Of a DNA stretch of 25,982 nt, positions 1 to 6,812 are shown piece after piece. The first letter of the stretch is position 1. Every line of letters starts with the position of its first letter. This DNA comes from an uncultured Christensenellaceae bacterium (GTDB lineage Bacteria > Bacillota > Clostridia > Christensenellales > Aristaeellaceae), in contig CAJOPV010000007.1 in NCBI GenBank assembly GCA_905236495.1, positions 1 through 25,982 on the forward strand, read 5' to 3'. The translations under genes were made by a program, and so were the position numbers. The notes below the pieces were generated by a model. That model had not been told where the DNA came from and did not search any database. It saw nothing but the letters and a program-made list of their open reading frames with translations.

Positions 1-33
1 GAAACGCTCATTTTACGGTCGCAAATTGATATC

Positions 34-164
34 GGAAGCAGTCATACTGACTGCTCCTCGGACCGGGAGACCCGGTCCTGCGGATGAGAGTCGAAAGGGC
101 TCTTTCGAGCTATCCCGGGGTTTATGGATGCTCGAAGAACGCACGGAAGCAATCCCGTGCGTTC
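34..164. other. Cluster of four consecutive hairpins, possible structured RNA or leader
   Basis: Four inverted repeats follow one another between the plsY stop and the window edge. Arms are 37-43/49-55 (7 bp, extended by 34-35/56-57 past a bulge), 60-67/71-78 (8 bp, 3-base loop), 91-97/102-108 (7 bp, extended by 82-85/112-115) and 137-146/155-164 (10 bp). All arms are perfect complements. The last one lies 12 bases beyond the plsY stop on the minus strand and may end that transcript, but it lacks a clear U tract on either strand. No known riboswitch or RNA family was recognised. The direction of transcription is probably minus (same as plsY) but is not proven. Confidence 0.45.
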
Positions 165-176
165 GTATTATTTGGA

Positions 177-770
177 TTACTTTGCTTTTTGACCGATTTT
201 GTTTTCCGTGCCGTTTTTGAGGCGTTCCAGGTTGCTGCGATGGCGGTAAAAGCCAAGGGCCATCAGGATCAACGCCCAAACGGCATAAGGCCAGAAGGGC
301 TGGGTGAAGAGGATCAGGAGGAAAAACACTGTCAGCATCGTCAGGCTGCCCACGGAAATGTAACGCCACAGATAGATCACCAACAGGCACAGCAGCGCCG
401 CCACGGCCCCCTGCCAGGGGAAGAGGATCAGCAGCACAGCGGTGGAGCAGGCAATGCCTTTGCCGCCCTGGAAATCGAAGAACACGGGCCAGTTGTGCCC
501 CAGGATCACGAACAGCCCGGCGATCATGCCGCCGTACTGACCGGCGATGAGCAGCCCCGCCACCACGGAAACTGCGGCCTTCAGGAAATCCCCCAGGAAG
601 GTGGCGGCCCCGCCCTTGATGCCAAGCACCCGCAGGGCGTTGCTGGCCCCGGTGTTGTGGCTGCCCTCCTGACGCAGGTTATGCCCCGCCTTTTGGGAGA
701 TCAGGATGCCGGTGGAAATGCTGCCCAGCAGATAGCCGATCAGCGCGCAGAGCAGATAACGGATGATCAT
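177..770 (-). CDS. plsY: Acyl-phosphate:glycerol-3-phosphate acyltransferase PlsY
   Basis: PlsY is a membrane enzyme that moves the acyl group from acyl-phosphate to glycerol-3-phosphate, giving lysophosphatidic acid, the first step of phospholipid synthesis in most Gram-positives. The 197-residue length is normal. Seen in the sequence: several hydrophobic segments (about 2-22, 53-75, 80-95, 105-130, 140-172), the first loop motif GSHNTGASNALR near residue 36, the second motif GHNWPVFFDFQGGKG near residue 91, and the third motif HRSNLERLKNGTEN near the C-terminus. These three cytoplasmic loops form the active site in the family. The ATG overlaps the stop of der by four bases, so translation is probably coupled. 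It is the last gene of the minus-strand operon seen here. Confidence 0.95.
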   Translation of the reverse strand: MIIRYLLCALIGYLLGSISTGILISQKAGHNLRQEGSHNTGASNALRVLGIKGGAATFLGDFLKAAVSVVAGLLIAGQYGGMIAGLFVILGHNWPVFFDFQGGKGIACSTAVLLILFPWQGAVAALLCLLVIYLWRYISVGSLTMLTVFFLLILFTQPFWPYAVWALILMALGFYRHRSNLERLKNGTENKIGQKAK

Positions 771-2113
771 GGGTGAATATCCTCCTTCTTTTTCTCCCGC
801 AGGGTAAAGCGGATGGGCGTGCCCTCAAAGCCGAAGGCCTTCCTCAAGCAGTTTTCCAGATATCGCTGATAAGAAAAATGCATCAGCTCCTCCGCGTTGA
901 TGAACAGGGAGAAGGTGGGCGGGCATACGCCGGTCTGGGTGCCGTAATAAATTTTCAGCTTCCTTCCCGCGATGGTGGGGGGCTGCAGGGACATTTGGGC
1001 GTCTCCCAGCACGTCGTTCAGCGCCCCGGTGCTTACCCTCCGGCTGGCCTGGGCGAACACCTGATTGACCTGGGGCAGTACGTTCTGCGCCCGCTGGCCG
1101 GTCAGGGCGGAAATAAAGAGCACGGGTGCGTAATCCATGAATTTCAAATCTTCAATGACCTGTTTTTTGTATTTTTCCAAGGTGCCCGTCTCTTTGTTCA
1201 GCGCATCCCACTTATTCACCACTACCACGGCGGCCTTGCCTTCCTCGTGGATCATGCCGGCGATGCGGGCATCCTGCTCGGTAACGCCGTCATTGGCATC
1301 GATGATGAGCAGCGCCACGTCGCACCGGCGGATGGCGGCGATGGAGCGCAGCACGCTGTAACGCTCCAGGGATTCATCCTCGATGGCCCGCTTGCGGCGG
1401 ATGCCGGCGGTATCGATGATGTTGTAGCGGGTGCCGTCCGGGCCGGTAAACGCCGTGTCGATGGCGTCCCGGGTGGTGCCGGGGATATCGGAGACCATGG
1501 CCCGCTCCTCCCCCAAAAGCCTGTTGGTGAGGGAGGATTTGCCCACGTTGGGCCTGCCCACCAGGGCCAGCTGGATCACGTGATCCTCCGCTTCCTCCTC
1601 GTCTTCCTCCCGGGGAGGCAGCTTTTTCACGATCTCGTCCAGCAGGTCGCCCAGCCCCAGCATGTTGGTGGAGGAGATGCCCACGGGATCACCCAGGCCC
1701 AGGGCGTAAAACTCATAAAGGGAATCGTTCAGGCCCGCGTGATCCAGCTTATTGACCGCCAGGATCACGGGCTTCCGCGTGCGGCGGAGGAGGGAAGCCA
1801 CCTCCTCGTCGTCCGGGGTCAGGCCCGCCCGGGCGTCGGCGAAAAAGCAGATCACATCCGCCATCTCCATGGCGATCTCTGCCTGGCGGCGCATCTGGGA
1901 AAGAAGCACGTCGTCGCTGCGCGGATCGATGCCGCCGGTGTCGATGAGGGTGAATTTGCGATTGGTCCATTCCACGTCGGCATAGATCCGATCCCTTGTG
2001 ACGCCGGGGATATCCTCCACGATGGCGATGCGGCGGCCCGATATTTTATTGAAGAACGTGGATTTGCCCACGTTGGGCCGCCCCACGATGGCGACAAGAG
2101 GCTTGGAGGACAT
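767..2113 (-). CDS. der: Ribosome assembly GTPase Der (EngA)
   Basis: Der is an essential GTPase with two G domains in tandem that helps mature the 50S subunit. The 448-residue protein has the full layout: first domain with GRPNVGKS (11-18), DTGG (58-61) and NKLD (121-124); an acidic linker around 168-177; second domain with GRPNVGKS (186-193), DTAG (234-237) and NKWD (300-303); and the C-terminal KH-like domain (about 355-440) with a lysine-rich end. The start is supported by AAGGAG six bases before the ATG. The gene lies about 65 bp after the DUF512 gene and overlaps plsY by four bases. DUF512-der-plsY is a familiar order in Clostridia. Nothing looks damaged. Confidence 0.97.
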   Translation of the reverse strand: MSSKPLVAIVGRPNVGKSTFFNKISGRRIAIVEDIPGVTRDRIYADVEWTNRKFTLIDTGGIDPRSDDVLLSQMRRQAEIAMEMADVICFFADARAGLTPDDEEVASLLRRTRKPVILAVNKLDHAGLNDSLYEFYALGLGDPVGISSTNMLGLGDLLDEIVKKLPPREEDEEEAEDHVIQLALVGRPNVGKSSLTNRLLGEERAMVSDIPGTTRDAIDTAFTGPDGTRYNIIDTAGIRRKRAIEDESLERYSVLRSIAAIRRCDVALLIIDANDGVTEQDARIAGMIHEEGKAAVVVVNKWDALNKETGTLEKYKKQVIEDLKFMDYAPVLFISALTGQRAQNVLPQVNQVFAQASRRVSTGALNDVLGDAQMSLQPPTIAGRKLKIYYGTQTGVCPPTFSLFINAEELMHFSYQRYLENCLRKAFGFEGTPIRFTLREKKKEDIHP

Positions 2114-2178
2114 GGAAAGCTCCTTTCATAGAGAAAAGAATGAGGGAGGAGGTGAAAAGCGAAGCGGCATATAAGCCA

Positions 2179-3495
2179 TCATTCTCCACCCGGTTTCTCG
2201 GTTTCTCCTGCCAAGGCGGCAAACAGGGCGTCGCCCCGGTTGGCGCAGAGGGTGAGGGGAACGGGGAGGGAGGATCGGAACCGGGACAGGGGCATATCAT
2301 CCAGGAACAGGTCCCCCGCCTCTCGGAGGGTGACGCTGCATAGGATCACCTCGTCCGCCTGGGATACATCCAGCTGATCCAGGATATCCTGCCCGGTGAG
2401 CAGGCCGGTGACGGTGACGGTATTGCCGAAAAAGCGATTGACGATGGGCTGCACCCGCACCGTGACCCCGGCAGGGCCGTATTGCCTGATCCAATTGCGC
2501 ATGTAAGGGGCGATGCTGACCCCGCAGGGGATCACCACCCGCCGGGGCCGGGCGGGCAGGGTATTTCCTTGGCTGGCCTCGATAAAGCCGTTCAGGAATT
2601 TCCGCATCAGGCCCACGCCGTTTTCGATCTGGGGATAGTTTTCGTAAAACGCCTCGTCCGGCAGATCCTTTCCAGCAATACAGAGCAGCTCGTCGGAAGG
2701 GAAGACGAAGCGGGTATTCAGATGATTCAGGCAAATCTGCTGCCATTTCAGGCAGATTTTCAGCACTTCCCGCGCTTCCTCCCGGGAGTAGGGGTGAAGG
2801 GGCTCCAGCCCCTCTCGGAATTTCGTCAGCCCCACGGGCACCAGGGCGGCGCTTTGGGCGGCAGGCCACAGATTGGCAAGGGTGCGCAGGGTGTTATCCA
2901 GCACCGCGCCGTCGTTCCAGCCGGGGCACAGTACGATCTGGCAATGAAACTTGATGCCATGGGCACGAAGGGCGTTCAGCCGATCCAGGATAAAGCGGGC
3001 GTTGGGGTTTTTCATCATGCGCACCCGCACGTCCGGGTCGGTGGCGTGAACGGAGATATACAGGGGACTTGCCCTCCTGCGCAGGATACGGTCAAATTCC
3101 GCGTCGTCCACGTTGGTGAGGGTGATGAAATTGCCCATCATCAGGGAAAGCCGCCAATCGTCGTCCTTCACGTAAAGCGAATCCCGCATGCCGGGAGGCA
3201 TCTGATCGATGAAGCAGAAAACGCACTTGTTTTTGCATTGCCGGGGCGTGCAGGCCAGGGTGTCCGCCAAGCGCAGCCCCAGGGGCGCGTCCTTGGCCTT
3301 GATGATGCGGACGACGGCGGTATGCCCGTCCGGGTGTACGATATCCAGGTCCAATCGGGTGCGGTTCGTCAGGGCCTGATAATCGATCTCATCCATAATA
3401 GGCTCGCCATTGATGGCGACCAGGCTGTCGCCTGCCCGGATGCCCCGGCGATACGCCACGCCATGGGTTTCCACGGAGATGATCTGATGCGGCAT
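2179..3495 (-). CDS. DUF512 protein with N-terminal PDZ domain and radical-SAM-like FeS core
   Basis: The frame is open from 3540, but I place the start at the ATG at 3495 because AAGGGAGG precedes it by a normal spacing and the family's PDZ-like region begins there; this gives 438 residues. Residues about 5-70 look like a PDZ domain (GVAYRRGIRAGDSLVAING). A CxxxCxxC motif follows at C87, C91 and C94, as in radical SAM enzymes that bind a 4Fe-4S cluster. The central part resembles the radical SAM barrel (YISVHATDPDVR), and the C-terminal half is the DUF512 region. The family is widespread in Clostridia and cyanobacteria, but I know of no established reaction. Its own promoter appears to lie at 3529-3557, so it may be transcribed with der and plsY apart from the upstream genes. 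Confidence 0.88.
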   Translation of the reverse strand: MPHQIISVETHGVAYRRGIRAGDSLVAINGEPIMDEIDYQALTNRTRLDLDIVHPDGHTAVVRIIKAKDAPLGLRLADTLACTPRQCKNKCVFCFIDQMPPGMRDSLYVKDDDWRLSLMMGNFITLTNVDDAEFDRILRRRASPLYISVHATDPDVRVRMMKNPNARFILDRLNALRAHGIKFHCQIVLCPGWNDGAVLDNTLRTLANLWPAAQSAALVPVGLTKFREGLEPLHPYSREEAREVLKICLKWQQICLNHLNTRFVFPSDELLCIAGKDLPDEAFYENYPQIENGVGLMRKFLNGFIEASQGNTLPARPRRVVIPCGVSIAPYMRNWIRQYGPAGVTVRVQPIVNRFFGNTVTVTGLLTGQDILDQLDVSQADEVILCSVTLREAGDLFLDDMPLSRFRSSLPVPLTLCANRGDALFAALAGETEKPGGE

Positions 3496-3528
3496 CGGGG
3501 GGCCTCCCTTCTTTTGAATGACCGATTT

Positions 3529-3557
3529 ATTATCCGCCAAACGGCAGAAAAAGTCAA
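3529..3557 (-). promoter_or_regulatory. Likely sigma-A promoter before the DUF512-der-plsY genes
   Basis: On the minus strand TTGACT (3557-3552) and GATAAT (3534-3529) are separated by exactly 17 bases. The -35 box overlaps the stop codon of the PHP gene. It would give an mRNA leader of roughly 25-30 bases before the ATG at 3495. Confidence 0.55.
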
Positions 3558-4378
3558 GTTAAGGAGAATCGCTCCCATTGCTCCCTTCGGCCCAGCCGCA
3601 CGGCATGGCGATAGCCCAGAGAGGTAAGCAGCGCCTCCGCTTCCTTATAGCCGTGATCCAGATACCGCATATCGTGGCAGTCCGAATTGACGATCACCTC
3701 GCCACCCCATTCCAGCCATTCTTTGAGCAAAAAGGCGGCGGGGTAGGGAGCGGCAAGATACCTTTTCGCCATGGCCCCGGTGTTCACTTCCAGCAGCGTC
3801 CCCGTATCCGCCAGGGGCCGCAGGGCGTCCAGGGCCAAGCGCCGGTAGGCGGGGCTTTCCTCGTCGTACAGGCGCAAAACGGCGTTGTTTTTCCGCGGAA
3901 GGTCATAATGCCCGATGATGGGGGCCCTGCTTTCCAGCGCGTAATCCCGCACCGCGGCAAAGTACCGGGCAGCCATTTTCAGCCCGTCGCCGCCGCAGAA
4001 ATGCTTCACATAAAACAGCAGATCCTCCGGGTTCCCGTCGATGGCCTTGTGGTGCCCGTCCGGCAGGAGGAAGTAATGCACGGAGGCGATGAAATAATCG
4101 TAAGGGGCGGTGTCGGCGCAGGAAAAAAGATCCCTTTCGATTCCAAGATACACGGTCATGCGATCCGCGTATGCAGCTTTGAGGGAAAGGATTTCTTGCC
4201 TGTACGCATCTTCCTGTTCCGGGGGGATGCAATAGCCGGGGTCGAAGGTCTGAGGGGCGTGGGAGGAAAAGCCCAGGGAAAGAAAGCCCAGCTCCCATGC
4301 GCGGCGGGCCATATCAGCGGCAGGGCTTTTGCCGTCGCAGTAGGTGGTGTGGGTGTGAGCGCAGGAAAGGATGCTCAT
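3554..4378 (-). CDS. PHP-superfamily phosphatase, histidinol-phosphatase (HisJ/HisK) type
   Basis: This 274-residue protein belongs to the PHP metal-dependent phosphoesterases and looks most like the HisK/HisJ histidinol-phosphatases, which remove phosphate from histidinol-phosphate late in histidine synthesis. Metal ligands expected of the family are visible: H8 and H10 in AHTHTTYCDG with D15, H40 in FSSHAP, E81 in LGIERD, H101 in ASVHYF, H157 in IGHYDLP, and D233/H235 in NSDCHD. The FSSHAP and SVHYF motifs are typical of the HisK branch rather than of PHP domains in polymerases. The ATG overlaps the stop of the inositol-monophosphatase-like gene by four bases. No other his gene is nearby, so substrate assignment rests on family similarity; another phosphate ester is possible. 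Confidence 0.82.
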   Translation of the reverse strand: MSILSCAHTHTTYCDGKSPAADMARRAWELGFLSLGFSSHAPQTFDPGYCIPPEQEDAYRQEILSLKAAYADRMTVYLGIERDLFSCADTAPYDYFIASVHYFLLPDGHHKAIDGNPEDLLFYVKHFCGGDGLKMAARYFAAVRDYALESRAPIIGHYDLPRKNNAVLRLYDEESPAYRRLALDALRPLADTGTLLEVNTGAMAKRYLAAPYPAAFLLKEWLEWGGEVIVNSDCHDMRYLDHGYKEAEALLTSLGYRHAVRLGRREQWERFSLT

Positions 4379-5142
4379 GGCGTCGCCTCCCGCAGGGTGG
4401 AAAGGGCTTTCCCGGCGCAGGCCTGATTGCAGGCCAGCACGCCGCAGGCATCTTCAAAAAACGGCTTGTCATGGCCCAGGGAACGGAACACGCCCCCCGC
4501 TTCCTGAACGATCAGCGCCCCCGCCGCCACATCCCAGGGCCGAAGGCGCATTTCAAAAAAGATATCCGCCCGTCCGCAGGCCACGTCGCACAGGTCCAGG
4601 GCAGCGGAGCCGGAACGCCGCAGGTCTCCGGCGTCGCGGAGGAAGCGGGCGGCGATGCTCATGGTGCGCCGGGACAGCTCGGCGTCGTAGGGCGAGGTGC
4701 CGAAGGCCACCATGGCGTTTTCAAAGGGATAAGCGGAAACAACGATTTTCTTTCCGTTCAGGCATGCGCCCTTCTCTTTTTCGGCGGTGAACATTTCCTC
4801 CGTGAAGGGGTTATACACGACCCCCAGAATGGGGATTTTATCCTTCAAAAGGGCGATGGAAATGGCGGAGCAATTGCGCCGCCGCATGAAATTCAGCGTG
4901 CCGTCGATGGGGTCCACCACAAAGGTGGGCGCGTCGGTCAGCGGAGAATTTTCCTGTTCCTCGGCAAAAAAACGGGCCTCTGACAAAAGGGCCAGCAGGC
5001 TTTCCTTCAAAAAGGACTGCACCGCTACGTCCGCGTCGGTGACAAAATTGAAGTGGCCTTCCTTCTGATGAACGGCAGCGTTTTGATGAGAGAGGATGAT
5101 CTTGCCCGCTTCCCGGGCGATGGCGGTAACTGAGGACAGCAT
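4375..5142 (-). CDS. Inositol-monophosphatase-family protein
   Basis: This is a lithium-sensitive-type, Mg-dependent sugar or nucleotide phosphatase of the IMPase/SuhB/HisN/CysQ superfamily. The open frame reaches 5184, but AAGGAG seven bases before the ATG at 5142 marks the start, giving 255 residues; the longer version would run into prmA. Key motifs are present: an FAEEQ acidic site, the DPIDGTLNF metal-binding motif, and RPWDVAAGALIVQEAGG near the C-terminus. The exact substrate cannot be read from these motifs. It is translated just before, and overlaps by four bases, a PHP-type histidinol-phosphatase-like gene, and lies 14 bases after prmA. Possible roles are inositol-1-phosphatase, HisN-like histidinol-phosphatase, or 3'-phosphoadenosine phosphatase. 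Confidence 0.88.
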   Translation of the reverse strand: MLSSVTAIAREAGKIILSHQNAAVHQKEGHFNFVTDADVAVQSFLKESLLALLSEARFFAEEQENSPLTDAPTFVVDPIDGTLNFMRRRNCSAISIALLKDKIPILGVVYNPFTEEMFTAEKEKGACLNGKKIVVSAYPFENAMVAFGTSPYDAELSRRTMSIAARFLRDAGDLRRSGSAALDLCDVACGRADIFFEMRLRPWDVAAGALIVQEAGGVFRSLGHDKPFFEDACGVLACNQACAGKALSTLREATP

Positions 5143-5156
5143 GGGCTTGCTCCTTT

Positions 5157-6080
5157 TTATGCGCGGCAGGCGAAGGCCACCCAATCACCCTTCCGCGTGA
5201 TTTCGTCGATGGTATAACCGGCGGCCAGCAATGCGGCGTTCACATCCCCCTCCGCCTCCGCAATGATGCCGGAGCAGACGAACCGCCCGCCGGGGGTCAG
5301 GTGCTTTTTCAGGGGAGCCGCCAGCATGCAGATCACCGGGGCCAGGATGTTGGCGACGGCAAAATCGAACCGCTGGGACAGGCCCTGGAGCAAATCCCCC
5401 TGCCGCACCTCGATGGCGTTCTCCAGGCCGTTGTGGGCCACGTTTTCCTTCGCCACCCGCACGGCGTCCGGGTCGATATCCACGGCGACGATGCCCCGGG
5501 CCCCCAGCCTTGCGGCGGCAATGGCTAAAATGCCGCTGCCGGTGCCTACGTCCAGAAGGCTGCCGCCCCGATAGTATTTTTCGATCAGCTGCACGCACAT
5601 GGCGGTGGTTTCATGGGTGCCGGTGCCAAAGGCCATGCCCGGGTCGATCTCGATGATCAGGTCGGAAGGGGATGCGTCCCAATGCTCCCAGGTGGGCTTT
5701 ACCACCATATGCTCGCCCAAACGGAAGGGCTTGTAATACTGCTTCCAGTTTTCGGCCCAATCCTCCTCCTTGACCCCCTGGGTGGAAACGGACAGGGCGC
5801 CGAAGCCCTCCCGGGAAAGGAGGGCCAATTGCTCCCGCAGGGAGGAGAGCACTTTGGGCAATTCCTCCGGGGCGAACCAGGCCTTGACCTGCACGTCCTC
5901 CGGCATGGCGTCGATGACGGACTGATCCATCAGCTCCCAGCTGGCGGTGGGCCTGGAAGGGTCGGGAAGATCGCTGCGGTCCAGGATCTGGGTGCCGGTG
6001 GCCCCAAGGCGCATCATCAGGTCCGATACGATCTCCGATCCCAGGGTGGTAGTGGAGACGGTGACTTCGGTATAATCCAT
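5157..6080 (-). CDS. prmA: Ribosomal protein L11 methyltransferase PrmA
   Basis: PrmA uses S-adenosylmethionine to trimethylate lysines and the N-terminus of ribosomal protein L11. The start at 6080 is chosen because GGAGG stands seven bases upstream and the typical N-terminus (MDYTEVTVSTTT) begins there; the frame is open further upstream only by overlap with the preceding gene. The 307-residue protein shows the substrate-binding N-terminal domain (about 1-110), then the family motif DPGMAFGTGTHETTAMC (146-162) and SAM-binding motif I LLDVGTGSGILAIAA (175-189), followed by AVDIDPDAV. Only two bases separate its ATG from the stop of the upstream GNAT gene, so the two are surely co-transcribed and probably translationally coupled. 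Confidence 0.95.
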   Translation of the reverse strand: MDYTEVTVSTTTLGSEIVSDLMMRLGATGTQILDRSDLPDPSRPTASWELMDQSVIDAMPEDVQVKAWFAPEELPKVLSSLREQLALLSREGFGALSVSTQGVKEEDWAENWKQYYKPFRLGEHMVVKPTWEHWDASPSDLIIEIDPGMAFGTGTHETTAMCVQLIEKYYRGGSLLDVGTGSGILAIAAARLGARGIVAVDIDPDAVRVAKENVAHNGLENAIEVRQGDLLQGLSQRFDFAVANILAPVICMLAAPLKKHLTPGGRFVCSGIIAEAEGDVNAALLAAGYTIDEITRKGDWVAFACRA

Positions 6081-6082
6081 GC

Positions 6083-6613
6083 TCAATCCTCCGTATCCCG
6101 GAACAGGGAAAGGACGATCACGTCGTGATACCTTCCCTCCCGGTACATTTCCTTTTGCAGCACCGCTTCCCTTTGGAAGCCGCATTTTTCGTAGCAGCGC
6201 AGGGCGGGTGCGTTAAAATCAAACACCAGGGCTTTAAGCTTCCTTAGGTTCATTTCCTCAAAGGCAAAGCGGATGAGCAGCCTCACGGCGTCCTCGCCAT
6301 AGCCCCGGCCCCGAAAACCCTTTTCCCCAATCAGGATCGCCAGCTCCGCCAGCCGGTTTTTCCAATTGACCCGGGTGAAGCCGCACTTGCCGATGAAGCG
6401 GTTTTCCTGGAGGGTTTCGATGGCGAACTGGTATTCGCCGGAGGTGTAGCTGGTGCTTTTGCCCATTTCCCGGGCTTCGTCATCCACCGTGGAGGGGTAG
6501 AGCACCGCTCCGGAGGCGGTGCGCATCACTTCGTAATCGTTGCTGTAAGACAGGCATTTCATAAGATCCGCGTTATCAAAAGCCCGCAGGCGCACCAGCT
6601 TTCCTTCATACAT
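6083..6613 (-). CDS. GNAT-family N-acetyltransferase, RimJ/RimL-like
   Basis: The 176-residue protein is a single GNAT domain of the RimJ/RimL type, which moves an acetyl group from acetyl-CoA to an amine, often a protein N-terminus. The acetyl-CoA pyrophosphate loop is visible as GFRGRGYGEDA (99-109), preceded by the beta strand AELAILIGE; the C-terminal part shows the usual NAPALRCYEKCGF helix-strand motif. AAGGAGGG lies about 11 bases before the ATG. It is the first gene of the minus-strand operon, about 22 bases from the predicted transcription start, and ends two bases before prmA. That pairing suggests a ribosomal protein substrate, but this is inference; many RimL-like proteins act on small molecules or antibiotics. 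Confidence 0.88.
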   Translation of the reverse strand: MYEGKLVRLRAFDNADLMKCLSYSNDYEVMRTASGAVLYPSTVDDEAREMGKSTSYTSGEYQFAIETLQENRFIGKCGFTRVNWKNRLAELAILIGEKGFRGRGYGEDAVRLLIRFAFEEMNLRKLKALVFDFNAPALRCYEKCGFQREAVLQKEMYREGRYHDVIVLSLFRDTED

Positions 6614-6642
6614 AATGCAGTCAGCCCTCCTTATCCTTTTCC

Positions 6643-6671
6643 ATGATAATGCCCCTTTTTCCGGCTGTCAA
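6643..6671 (-). promoter_or_regulatory. Sigma-A promoter of the GNAT-prmA-plsY operon
   Basis: The minus strand carries a perfect TTGACA (6671-6666), a 17-base spacer and TATCAT (6648-6643). Transcription would start near 6636, giving a short leader of about 22 bases before the GNAT start codon. Confidence 0.72.
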
Positions 6672-6717
6672 TGCCGGGACGGGGTGAATTTTTCCAATAT
6701 AGCGGTAAGATGCTCTT

Positions 6718-6729
6718 TGATGATCATCA
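6718..6729. promoter_or_regulatory. 12-bp perfect palindrome, possible operator
   Basis: TGATGATCATCA is a perfect palindrome about 47 bp upstream of the -35 box of the GNAT operon and 24 bp from the terminator of the SpoIID gene. It could be a binding site for a dimeric regulator, but no regulator is known and a 12-bp palindrome can occur by chance. Confidence 0.22.
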
Positions 6730-6752
6730 TTCTCCCATGAAACGGGAAGAAA

Positions 6753-6799
6753 ACAAGGGCGCAGCGGCCCTGTATGGCAGGGAAGCGCTGCGCCGTTTT
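6753..6799 (-). terminator. Intrinsic terminator after the SpoIID-like gene
   Basis: Arms 6758-6766 and 6786-6794 form a perfect 9-bp GC-rich stem, with an inner 5-bp stem (6768-6772/6778-6782). On the minus strand it is followed by a T-rich run (CTTGTTTTCTT), 19 bases past the SpoIID stop. The plus strand also has TTTTT after the stem, so it could work in both directions. Confidence 0.7.
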
Positions 6800-6812
6800 T
6801 CCCGGGAACGGA

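Noticed and set aside
84..776. 230-codon plus-strand frame at the left edge
   Set aside because: Antisense to plsY. The short frame at 2-220 likewise runs through the hairpin cluster into plsY antisense and has no recognisable product.
773..2131. 452-codon plus-strand frame
   Set aside because: Exact antisense shadow of der; low-complexity His/Gly/Gln-rich product and no ribosome binding site.
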